A stretch of DNA of 64,000 bases from Nyssa sinensis (taxonomy: Eukaryota > Streptophyta > Magnoliopsida > Cornales > Nyssaceae), in contig CM018051.1 of assembly GCA_008638375.1 (NCBI GenBank), positions 39,491,677-39,555,676 on the forward strand, in the 5' to 3' direction. Each line of letters begins with the position of its first letter. Position 1 is the stretch's first letter. The position numbers were made by a program, and so were the translations under genes. Of the stretch, positions 46,001 to 57,093 are shown piece after piece. The notes beneath the pieces are model-generated. The model saw only the letters and a list, made by a program, of their open reading frames with translations, searched no databases and was not told where the DNA came from.

Positions 46001-46620
46001 CTATATCACTACTATTTGCAGCATCACTGTTTTCTTCCTGAGATGATATAAGGACACAGGATCCAACCTTCCATCACCGCCGCCGCCGGCTCCATTTGAA
46101 AGGAAGGAACCCTGAACCCCAGTCTGCATCAAGAAGTACCCAGGCCGTTTCATCATCGCCATCAATGATCTCAGTACCAACGGATGATGAGGGCTCTGGG
46201 CCTTAGGAGGCTTTTCATTCTCCACCTTTATAATCAGCATGACGCCCTGGCCGATTGAAGTAAGGGTCTCTGCCAAGTCACAAAGGGGAGAAAACAGCTC
46301 CCATTCATCTCCCTCAGAGCAGTTGTCACACCCCCGCCGATTTGAGCAAGGGTGCTTGCCGGAATACAGAGGGAAGGAAGCACCTCACCTTCGTCTTCAT
46401 CACCGATACTCCAAGCCTCGGTTGAATCAAGGAGGGACCACCTCCCATCGGAGAAATCTCGACCGGATGCCAAGATGGACAAGAAGGTCTCAACCTCCTC
46501 TAACCCTTCCTTGGAGACTGAATCAAAGGGAAGGTTAACTCTCGGCCACAGTTTAATCATTCCCAACTCAGACTGAAGATCGTCAATCATTTCCAAATAA
46601 ACAGCAGTTTTGGAAGAACA
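46001..46620 (-). pseudogene. Tat-H second antisense gene (aORF2)
   Basis: Minus-strand coding-like sequence with two parts. The upstream part starts near MIDDLQSELGMIKLWPRVN (about 46588) and runs to SIGDEDE near 46400. The downstream part runs from DEWELFSPLCDLAETLTSI (about 46320) to the stop at 46001. They can be joined by removing about 80 bp with a GTGAGG donor near 46398 and an AG acceptor near 46319; the frame then continues. The protein is unrecognised, with acidic and Leu-rich patches and a Gly run (GAGGGGDG). Tat elements are known to carry extra ORFs of unclear role. The exon model is inference. Confidence 0.5.
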
Positions 46621-47279
46621 TCTAAAAACTCTCCTACGAGGGAACAGTTGGGAACGAAAGGATTGAGTGCAACCGTATGATCCTCCTCCACATATATAGG
46701 CCTTCGAAAACCAAAGGCCACCCAGTTGAACCATCGCAACGGTTAGGCGAAAAGTCAGCTTCGAAATCCCAAACGACGGAGGTGCAATAAATGAGACATT
46801 AAACTGCCCTCTCGGGAGAAGCAAAAGGCAAAGCCGCATACGTAATATACAGACTTTCTGGTCTTTTCCACGCATATGACATGACAGTTTCTCCAGGCCA
46901 TTAACACTTAATGGGCCCCGTATACAACAGAGGTCCATCAACTATGAGGTTTCTTGGCCCTAGTCTTAGCAGATCTGGAGGCAGAAGTGCTGATCAACCG
47001 AACTACAAGCACGAAATGCCCATCCATTATTAAGTCTTCGGATTCAGAACAGTCAGCTCTGAAATGTTTTCAAAAGAAGTTAAACCCCAGAGCAGCACTA
47101 CTTGCAACAATTACCACCATCAACTACAAGTTAAAGCACTACAGAGCAGTATAACTCAAGACATGCACAAATACTACAGAGAAATATAACTAAGGAGACG
47201 AGCATCAAGCAAAAGACTGTTCCATTAATGAATGTATATTTCAAGTACATTGGAAGTTGAAAACAACAAAATATACATC

Positions 47280-49214
47280 CTAAACCTGATCGGCAGGAAC
47301 AGGATCAGCGACCGGAGAAGGATCAGCAAAAGCAGTATCAACCACCTCAGTCGGTACAACCTCTTCCGTGGGATCGGCAGGGAGGACATCAGCCACTTCA
47401 CCCTGGATAACAACCTCTGAAAGTTTAGATCCAGGCGGCACAATAAAGGAGACATCCAGGTCAGGATACTTGGCAAGAAGCCGAGAGCGGAAGTTATTGA
47501 ACCCAAACGTGATCAAGCGATGGGTCATTCCTTCCAGCTTCGACCTCATTTCCTCCTCATTATCCATCAATGCCTGCTCCACAGCCTCATCAAGCTATCT
47601 ACGGTGCTGATACTGCAAGCCGTTCATCTCCACCTGCAACCTCTTTGCCCGCTCAACGGCAAGGTTCCTCTCCGACTCCATCACAGTCAAGGAGTTCTGA
47701 CACTCCTTCAACTTCTCCGCAGAGTCGTGAGCTTCCGACCGAGCAGTACCAAGCTAGAGTCCCAGATCGTCCAGATTGGCCTTGAGTTGGTCCAACTCCT
47801 CCGCAGATGGAGAAACCTCCACCAGAGCAGAAAGGGTGTGCAGGGTCTGCATAATACAAAATAAACAAGTTCAATACTAGCATAAACACTTGAAGAAAAG
47901 GGAAAAGAAAAGTAAGGGCCCGACGAACTCACCTTGACCTGAAGAGCGGTTAAGTCAGCAAGAAGCTTCCCCGACTTCTGAGGCTTGAGTTTAACTGAGC
48001 CTTTAGCCCAGAAGTCCCTCAGAATCCTCTTGGCCTCCTGATCGACAGCATCAGGAGCCACCGATGACGATGCCCCCTTACCCGCTCGATGAGACGGGAC
48101 TGGAGGGACCACCGAGCTAGGGACAGGAGCCTCTCCCTCCCCCTCCGCAGGCTCAGGAGAGGACAGAACTAACCTCCGCTTCTTTTGAGCGGGAGGAACC
48201 GCTAGAGAGGAAGCCTCCCCCGCCGCCACGGGCGGCGATGGCCCGGTCTCCCACTGAGCCATCACATTGCCAACAATCTCCTCAACACTCCCCCTGGCAG
48301 CCATCAATCTATCCGGGTTAACAATAGAGGAATGGTCTCGAATGCTGGGCTTCAAGAGCTTCTTATATTGCTTCTGACTCGCGGGGGAGAAGTCTGGTCT
48401 CTTCCACGCACCCTTGACTGCAGAGTAAGCACAGAAATTGATCAATTCAATAATCGGTAAACAAAACAAAATCAATACAGCCACGAAAAAGTTGAGCCTC
48501 ACCCCTTGGCCCAGTGGTTCGAGGGAATGCGGAGGGTTGACCTTCAAAGTTCTTGAATTCTCATCCTCCTTTAATAAAAAAGTACCACTTCTTCCAGGTC
48601 TTGTTAGAGGAGGGCACAAAAGTAAGGGGCCTGAACCCGCTATCAAAAGACATATAATAAAGGCCCTCCGCCTTTTGAAATTTTAGATCCATATTGCTAC
48701 GGATCAAATCGAGGGACACCTCAACATTATTCATATGCCCTAACACGATGAAGCTCAACAGATGTCTCCAACTGTTAAGGTTCAGGTCTGCAGGGCAAAG
48801 GTTAAACCAACAAAAGAATTGTTTTATTATATCAAGAAGGGGAAGTGTAAGACCCATTTCAAACCAAGCCAGATAGGCACAGATTTCTCCCTCTCTGACG
48901 TCGCTCGGGCGATCCTCAGAATCTGGGACCCTGAAAGTAACATTTGAGGGAAGTTTGAACTTCGTCCATAATTCCTTCAACATACTTTCAGTAATTACAC
49001 TCTCACCCTCCTCTCTGTGCCCGGATTGACCAGAAGTCTCACCAGCCCTATTCGGGGGCTCATCAAATGCATCAACAATCCTAACCCCCGGACTAGAGGG
49101 GGGTTCTACCAATCTATTCTCATCAATATCTACGGATGGAAGATTCACTAACTGTAGTTGAGGAACGGTCTCAGAAGGACTGCCCAAACCAGAGCGTGAC
49201 TCAAAGCCAGACAT
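47280..49214 (-). pseudogene. Tat-H antisense spliced gene (aORF1), transposase_28-like
   Basis: Exons are 48503-49214, 47933-48417 and 47280-47846. Introns are 48418-48502 (85 bp) and 47847-47932 (86 bp), both GT-AG, and the frame is kept across both. Start MSGFESRSGLG at 49214; an upstream ATG at 49241 is in frame. Exon 1 has GEICAYLAWFEMGLTLPL and LNSWRHLLSFIVLGH, which match what I know of the Pfam family named putative gypsy type transposon (PF04195). Exon 2 is Pro- and basic-rich; exon 3 is a Glu/Leu-rich coiled coil. In-frame stops are TGA 48561, TAG 47754 and TAG 47595. The function is unknown; antisense control of gag-pol has been suggested for such genes. Confidence 0.75.
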
Positions 49215-49591
49215 GGCGAGCAAAAGAAAGAAATGAAACAAATAAGAGAGAATGTAAAAGGGGACTAAAAGTCGAACCTGAGATCAAGAAAGGACTATGA
49301 ACACTGGATATCCTTCAAACTTCAGAATATGTCGAATGGCGGTCTGGTACTGTAGAAACAAATGCAGAAGAAAGGTATGAAAGACCTTTCCCTCTCTTTA
49401 TATACACATTCAAAATATGAGCCTTCCAAGACGAGCCGACACAACGGTTGAAGGTAATGATGGATTCTCAAAGTATCGGCTGCGCAATAAATGGCGCATT
49501 AAACCGACGTTTCGAGAAATGGAAAAACAAAACGTATGACTCTTCACAAAACCCACAACCCTAGTTAAGCCCTAGCTTCTAACTAGGGCTC

Positions 49592-49605
49592 GGGGGGGGA
49601 GTAGC
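49592..49605 (+). other. Tat-H polypurine tract
   Basis: GGGGGGGGAGTAGC directly before the TG of the 3' LTR. Confidence 0.88.
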
Positions 49606-49797
49606 TGATGTACCACAAACAGACACACCAATTACCTTGAGACACGTGTGCCCACGGAGTTAACAAATCTCGATCCTATAGAACTGATAATTCCGATCAT
49701 ACAGAACAGCCACAAGCCTTTAGGGCATTCTCATATACGTCTATCATACAGAGCCGATAAACTCGGTCATACAGAGCATCCACAGCCTGCAGGGCAT

Positions 49798-49835
<38 letters not shown>

Positions 49836-50335
49836 TTCAGAGCTGATAAATTTGGTCATACAGTGCAGGCAAAACCTTCAAGGCATTCTCATGCGTATAT
49901 CTTCCAAACCTTCTGTTCTGGGCAATATTTATTCGACACTTCATATGGTTCCGACCTTATGGTTTCCTTAAACAACTGCCAAGCAGGGAATAAGAAAACA
50001 GTCTTTAACACGGAAACTACTATCTATGATTATCTCCATCTACGACTCAATGCTCCACAAGGTAACTGCAATCTCCGATGATCAAATCCCTATATTCATG
50101 GCGTCAAATCCTAATCAACTTAGGAGAGCCACGGCTTATAAATTAAACCCTAGAGGTACGCTATATTTTTTATGCTCATTCTTTGGCTTTCAATACAGTC
50201 TTTCAATTCTTTTACTTACTTAAGCATTGGAAGCGGCTACCGCCGGAGCCAATCCGGTGGTCCTCTGATCATCTTTCTGAGTGTTCTATAGGTCACGGAG
50301 TCCATACTTGTTGTGAGCCGAAAAGTGCAGCATCA
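49606..50335 (+). repeat. Tat-H 3' LTR
   Basis: 730 bp copy of 38631-39359, ending GTGCAGCATCA before the right CAAGG TSD (50336-50340). AT microsatellite at 49803-49832. Confidence 0.95.
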
Positions 50336-51891
50336 CAAGGTTAGATTTAATTATGTTGTTGGCTATTTCAAATTGAAATAGAACTTTGTGAAATTAGAAA
50401 TTGTGCCCAAAAATTATGGTTAATTGTAAATTGACCCAAGAAATAAAATAATATTTAATTTAAATAAATTAAAGAGGAGAAATTACCAAAATGCCCTTGA
50501 GTCAAAACACAGTCAAACGAACCCCGATTAAAATAAAAGAATAGTGGATTCTTATTATTTTGACTATTCCAGACTCAAACTATGGAGTCCGATTTATGAG
50601 GAGAGGTCCTAGGGATTGGGAACCCGTAAAAGTGAAAAATGACTATTTCGTCCTTTTTAGCCCGAACGTCCAAATTAAATTTTGCGTAAGCCCAAACCTA
50701 TTTTCTTCGGAGTTTCGGACCCAATGGTAGAATTTAATTTAGCAAAATAAAAATTAATAAAATAAAGACATAAAATTTGATGAATAGCATCATTCAAGTA
50801 GCAAACAGACTGAATTGTATTTTTGTGATATTAGGGACACCGACAGGCAAGGAGAAGGTGGTCTAACCTTCTATACTATCGCTGTTGACTCCACCACCTT
50901 GCGAGCACGGTTTACTTGGGTTGAGACCAACCCGACAGGTATGGTGTTTTGCTAATGTTAGAAATGAAGTTAAGTTAGGAATATTCTGTGAATAATTGGA
51001 ATGACTTATGTGTTTATTTGGAATGTATTTGCTTGATACCTTGGAGTTGGTTGTTCACATGCTTATGTGTTACTTGCGTTCTTTTAGAGTTTAGTAATGG
51101 GAAGACACATGAACTATGATGTATGAATGCATGAGATATACAATTACATGAAATAAGTTGATGCTTTGATTATTATTGATACTCCAAATGTGATATTTCA
51201 TTAAAAGCATGCCTTATTGAGATTACGTCATTGTGTGCCGCATTCGAAGCATATTGGCATAGGGTGAATTCCTTAGACACATGGCGTGAGTTGAGCACGT
51301 GGTGCTATGCATTATGAGGGTGTAGATCATGTGGTGAAAAACCTAAAATTGGCCATTGTAATGGTTCCTGATCCATCGGGGGGCGGCCTGTAAAGGGAAT
51401 TGGTACTCCAGACCATCGGGGGAAGGCCCGTAAAGGAGACATGGGTGTGGCATCGAGTGCATGGGTCCGTCATGCATATTTTCATTGCATTGTGTTTGAG
51501 AAGCATTTAGAGATAAATGTACACTTTGCACATGTCACGCCTTAGCTTTATTTCCTGCATTAGCATCACATTATACCAGCAGTTGAGCTAACCCATTCAT
51601 GGGACATACATTACAGATGAGGATTCCCAGCTACCTGAGACCCAGTGATACCTCGATAGGATGGAGCACTTGGTGTATTTTGACCCATGGGGCTTATATT
51701 TTGTGATGTAAAGGCTTAAGCCCGAATGACCATGCAAACAGTGTATTCATGGGATGTACCTTACGTTATCTTATGTATTGATGGGAATGGATGCATGTTT
51801 AGTGAATCTATTTACATTGTCCTTTATTTTATTTTATTTTCTGTCTCGTCAGTCGCGCCTCGGGTTTGTAGAAATTCGGGGCGTGACAACG

Positions 51892-51903
51892 TGGTATCAG
51901 AGC
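51892..51903 (+). other. Gy-G primer binding site
   Basis: TGGTATCAGAGC, three bases after the 5' LTR end; initiator-Met type. Confidence 0.93.
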
Positions 51904-54900
51904 ATAGGTTCGAATACCCAGAGACTGTGGGGTGTTGTTAAACACAATGGGATTATGAGGCTTGATTTGAAATTTGTGTGAACCTTGTGTAATGGTTGGA
52001 TTCTGACAATTTAGTGTTAAGAGTTCTAGTTTTGAGAATACTTGGGGATAATAGGTGTTGTTGAACACCATGGGACCCTTGAGGAGGGCTTAGGACTTAG
52101 TGTGAACTGTCGGTGGCATGTGATGAGACCTTGTGTGTGATGTGATTATCTATACTGGAAACATAAATTGGGTGATTCTGTGTTAGTTGAAATTATACTT
52201 TGAGGCATGATTACATGATTTGGGGTAGTGAGATGCATGATGTGGGCAACGTGTATATTGGCATGATCGTATGTGATTTAGTATATGTTTACAAGGGTGA
52301 TTGATGACACTTGTTTCGCCTTGAGGATATCATATAGCATTATGGAAGAATGCTATGGGTGTGTGCACACTGTATTGTTTAAATGGATTTTCTGATGAAA
52401 GACTACATTTAAGTTGGGTGAGAACTTGTTATTTGTTTATTGTGAACAATGGGTGGAAGTGGTTGACGTGAACTTATTAACTTATGATTAAGCAAGTAGA
52501 TCTAGGGGAATTACTAGATTATCAAGTAATGATTAATAATCTCTTGTCTTAGGAGAATTTTATCAACATGAATGATTTTGGACTATGGATGTGGATTGAT
52601 CCGGGTTGTGATGTAATTGAGTTTTGATTTCGTGCTTAGGATGAGTATTGATAAACTCAAGTGATGTGAATCTAAAAAGTTGGGGGATTGAGATGATTTT
52701 TTTTAGGGGAATATGTTATTTCGTGGTGGCCTGAGGAAGTGACCTAGTGATGGGTGCTATTGACTTGCATAGTCCTATAAGATGATCGATACTAATTGTT
52801 GTGAGGATAATGAATTGATTTAATGAATTTATGAATGTAGGTTTTGTGAGAATAATGAGTTGTATAAATTGGGCCAAACTGAGGGGTTAGTTTTAACTTA
52901 GTTTATAAGGTTGACATTAGAATTATGATTGAATGAGGGGTAAGCATTGATTGTTGTTTGGAGGAAATTGTGTATCGAGTTAAAGGTTGGGTGATATGAA
53001 TTTCTTGAATGTGAATCGTGTGTTTAAAATGGGATTGTGCGAACATACTTGGAGTGAAAAATATCGAGGTTGGGGCACTAGAACTCGAGAGCTAACTTGG
53101 TTGTGTGACTTAGGAGTGAATAGTGGTTTTTACTTAGCACTTAGAGATACATGGGAAATTATGAATGAGTCTGATTGGTTTGGATAAAGTTACAGGTGAT
53201 TGTGTTGTCTGGGTTTGAATAGTAAATATTACACTCGGGAGGTTTTACTTTATTCCAGGGCTCGCGATGTTTGCCTTGTTCCACCATCGTAGGGTTCACC
53301 GGTTGAGATAGTGAGATACTAATAAGGATCCGTAGGGATGCCTGGTAGAGATAGCTAGTTACATCTTTTCTTTTGACTTCATTCTAATCGACGTGTCTAG
53401 TTTTGATATTATGTTGGGGGCTATGGGTCTTAACCTTGCTGGTAGAAATTGAAGCGACTGATTGGGAAAACTCTGCATAGTAATCTGATGAGAGAAAGGG
53501 AAAGTTCTTCAATATCTAATGGATGGGATGATAAAAGGGACAGAATCTGTCAAGATCATCATCTGCTTGGGGGAAAAAGATTGAAGAAACTGATGGAACT
53601 AGATTTAAAATGGCTGACCGACTCTATCAACCTGCCGATGTGTACTCTTGAGGAAGGTGATTTCTTTATTTCACCGGGTGTTCGTAGATCCTTCTAGGAT
53701 GGATTTTGTTGTGCGGTAGGAAGGGTTAGACCTCGAACTTAATTGGGCTGGTCTGGATTGCGTGATTAGATGAGTACTTGTTGCTTTAGTGGGTGAAATT
53801 TGCACAAGGTGTGGTATGCTTGGTTATTGAAAGGCAAGGATTAGATAATTATATCTACATAATAGACCAAATGATTTATGAGATAGACCATATGCTTAGT
53901 TACCTATAAAGTAAGCTATAAGCCTGAGTATCTATAGGATTGGTCATAAACTTAGTTACCTATATGGTGAGTCGTACACCCATTTAAGTATGTGAATATT
54001 CTTAGGACAGATCTCGTATTTGGATGATTATGAGGAGGACTAAGCGTTAGCTATGAAAATGTTGCTTATCGATCCTATACGTATATATACACACGTTAGT
54101 GTAGTGCCCGTTATAATACTGCGACTATGATTTTTTATATATATACAGACTGATTATTATTGGAGCGTGTATAAAAGTATGTTTAAGTGTGTACCCATGT
54201 GTGAGTGTTTCTATACCTATGAGTAAGGATTGATAAACGTTCATGATCTAAATTGGTAAAGAGTTTCACTACTGTTTGATTCCTTTGAACCCTGACATAT
54301 TGTTCTAGATTTCATGTTTGGGATACGTGAGCTAGTCTCTGTTGATGCATGACATTTAGTCTCGGTTGTGTATGGACTAAGGTAGGAGATGATGACCTTA
54401 CTTTAGGATTTTTTTTATTGATGTCCTGTGGACGATTATAGTGCTTGGAGAATAATAGGTTATTGAATTGCATTGTGGCACGGGTGATATGTGAATGACA
54501 TTGTGATTGATTACCAGATGATTTTGTGGCTTGATTTGAGATTAGTTAGACGGTTTGCAAGCGTGTGAAAAGCTTTAAGATATCATTGTAAGCATTGAGA
54601 ATTTTCATTTTTTATTTTTTATTTTTTTATTTTTTTTTTCATTTGTTATTATGTTGCAGTATTGAGGTAAGTCATGATGCTTGGATGGATTTGAAAGGAA
54701 ATTGGTGTTGATGAGCCAATGTATTTTGAGGATTTCATTATGTGTTGTGCCATTTGGAGTGAGACGTTACAGATGGGATCGGAACCAGACCCTAGTAGGG
54801 AGGGTGGAGATGTCTACACGCCGCTGCACGCCCGTCAATGAGGCTGAGCCTACGGGGAGATGGTAATGGGAGGGGGGTAGTACATTCCACATCGCCTGGC

Positions 54901-55914
54901 TGAGGGAAAGGTGGATGGTCCATTGGTAAGGCTGTACGTCTCCATGTTACAATGCATTTTGTATTGATCTTTCTAAATTTTGTCATTAGATGGTGCATGA
55001 AATTAAAAACTTGAAAGCTTAAGGAGATGAAAATGAAAAATCTTGGTAGTATGTGGTATGAATGGGAAGGGATTACACTAAGGTAAAATAGCTAAGGTTA
55101 ATGAGAAAAAGTAAGGATGGACGCCTGCCATCATTTTGTATATATAGGAATGTGTAGGAAATGTACCCGGGATAAAGAGTGAGAGATTTTATGAGTTATT
55201 TATCTATTTATTTATTTATTTATCCTTTGAGGAATTGGATCTTTGAATTATTAGTTAATGGATTATGGTGATCGTGTTGTTTGATATAGAGAATGGGTTG
55301 TGAATGACATGGTTAGGTCAAGCTTGTGGTGAGTAAAATTTTAAAACTTTGTTTAACATGTAATTTGGGGAATGGGGATTTTAATTTGAAAATGGAACGA
55401 TCTTGTAGAAGTCCAATGACTTGTGAACAAAAATGGCGGATTATTGTTAATATTGAGTTACGATTTACTACCAATATTGACGGATACTCTTAGAATAAAA
55501 GATTAGTTGAGGATAGTATGTCTCGGGGATGGAGTGACCTATAGATGTGCACACGGAGCTGAGATTAATTATTGAGGATTATGATGTTGCATTTGATGGC
55601 TTTTGATTTTTTTTGTGGAGTATGAAAGTGCCAAGAGTTTTATTATGACTATTTCCTATTGCGACCTCGTGGTGGTTGGATCGATCTCTAAAAGGTGAAG
55701 TTTCTATTATAATTCCTTGAGAATAGAAGTCATTCGTTAATAAGACCGGTCCATGCTCGTGTTAATTTTCCTAGTTGATGGATGATAGATTATAGTTATA
55801 ACTTTACATGATGAGTGGACGTTTACAGTGAAAAATTAATTTGGGACGTTCTGATGATACATTTGGGAAATTACTGATTGAAGGGAGAATGAATTCTCCA
55901 TAAGGACGGTTAGA
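51904..55914 (+). other. Gy-G internal region without coding capacity
   Basis: Four kilobases of AT-rich DNA between the primer site and LTR-D2. Open frames are short (82 codons at most, 53449-53697) and show no gag, protease or RT motif. A poly-T tract lies at 54605-54645 and a TTTA repeat at 55198-55222. This replaces or is what remains of gag-pol. Confidence 0.7.
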
Positions 55915-55919
55915 TGATG
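55915..55919. repeat. Target site duplication of LTR-D2, left copy
   Basis: TGATG, repeated exactly at 59643-59647. Confidence 0.94.
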
Positions 55920-56321
55920 TGTCACATCCCCCAGACCCACCCTGTGCGGATTTGGGGTACGTGGCAAAGGCCAGTTAGGCACCCATCGGGTTTTATCAGT
56001 TTTTTTTTTTTTTGAAAACAAAACCCCGACGGTAATCCTAACCAAAGGCCATTCCGATCTAAATCCCAAGCATAATGCATTCAACATATATAGTTTAAGC
56101 AGCGGAATTTTCACATGAGAATGCATACATATATACTTGGTAGAGCATTCAGGATATATCATAGTCAGACCTATCTTAATCAAGATTACAAAACAGTTTC
56201 ACTACAAAAGGTCATAATCTGTTCAGTTACACAAAAAGTACAAAAATGGTATAGATTCTCAAAAATGGGTTATCATTCTATCTGGGGGTCTCCAACATTT
56301 TCCCCCTAAGTTCTGGACCTG

Positions 56322-57093
56322 TTAAACCTGTCCATCTGAGGGTTCCCCTGAAATTATTAAAATAATGGAATGAGCTTTAAAAAGCCCAGTGAGTAACACA
56401 GATATCCAGGCAAGAGTTTCGAATTCAATCTTTGCTTAAATCACATGGTAATTAAATCAGTTTGGAATTAATAGTTCAATAAATCCAAGTCAAATTCAAT
56501 AGATCAAAACAGATAAACGGTTCAGAGTGCTAGCATATCAATCAGAAGTATAGTTAATCATTTGAGAAACTAAAAACCATGTCATCGGTGATAAAAGCAT
56601 GCATTTAAAACATATGGTATTCGAAACAATTTAGCAGATCAAGGAGCAGTAACTTAAACAGTGTCAGAAGTTACTCACCTTCAATATTCGAGTTTGAAGC
56701 TATGAACGGAGCCTTCCTCTTTTTCTCCTTAAGCCTAAAACAATTTATAAAGATTTATCAACTCATGACCTTAGACTGAGTAAGTCTACCCTATGATGGG
56801 TTTCATGGAACTAACTTATAGTGGCTAGTTCTTAGGTCTTACCTCTTAAGCATTTGGCTTAGGGTTTCAGTATCTTCCTGTTTTTTCATCTTGGCCTCGG
56901 CAATCATTTCCTTAGTACGTGCCTTATATATGAAGGGCTAGATGGAAACGATTTCAGTGGACTTAGCTATTCTAATATGGCGCTCAATAACTCTTTGCTG
57001 CCTCAGTAATTCTTGCATAAACTCTTGCTGTTTCTTATCGGCTAACCTCTGGGCCTTAGTCATGATGGTGAATTTCTTGCCCTGTTTGTCCAT
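56322..57093 (-). pseudogene. Spliced small coiled-coil gene inside LTR-D2
   Basis: Three exons on the minus strand: 56843-57093, 56679-56734 and 56322-56347. Introns 56735-56842 and 56348-56678 start AG|GTAAGA and AAG|GTGAGT and end TTTTAG and TTTCAG. Exon lengths of 251, 56 and 26 nt keep one frame, giving 110 codons plus TAA. The start context ACCATGG is good. Apart from one TAG at codon 52 (56938-56940) the frame is open. The product is rich in Lys, Arg, Glu and Gln: QRLADKKQQEFMQELLRQQR suggests a coiled coil, and RLKEKKRKAP a nuclear signal. I do not recognise it. It could be a captured host gene fragment or an LTR-encoded protein. It has no counterpart in LTR-D1. Confidence 0.6.

Larger units (their letters stand above)
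38631..50335 (+). mobile_element. Tat-H: Tat-lineage Ty3/gypsy retrotransposon
   Basis: 11,705 bp with 729/730-bp LTRs, perfect CAAGG TSDs, primer site, gag-pol, a tandem-repeat array, antisense genes and a G-rich polypurine tract. A second RNase H domain after the first, and an antisense gene between pol and the 3' LTR, are established traits of the Tat group (Retand/Ogre relatives). It is probably inactive because of premature stops and a changed integrase residue. Confidence 0.95.
36978..51888 (+). repeat. Gy-G 5' LTR, split by Tat-H
   Basis: Parts are 36978-38630 and 50341-51888, together 3201 bp. It begins TGTAAAGATCTAAAATTTTG and ends GGGGCGTGACA. It matches the 3' LTR at 60219-63449 closely. 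The left part has a TA-rich stretch, a TTTATATAGC box near 37154, then GC-rich sequence. The right part has the GACTCAAACTATGGAGTCC module, a donor-like CAG|GTATGG at 50939 and a CCCAT-TC-ATGGG hairpin before ATTACAG at 51616. Confidence 0.93.

Noticed and set aside
47708..48646. 312-codon uninterrupted minus frame taken as one exon
   Set aside because: It reads through both introns of the antisense gene, and its first part is out of phase with the exon 1 domain. The spliced model fits better.
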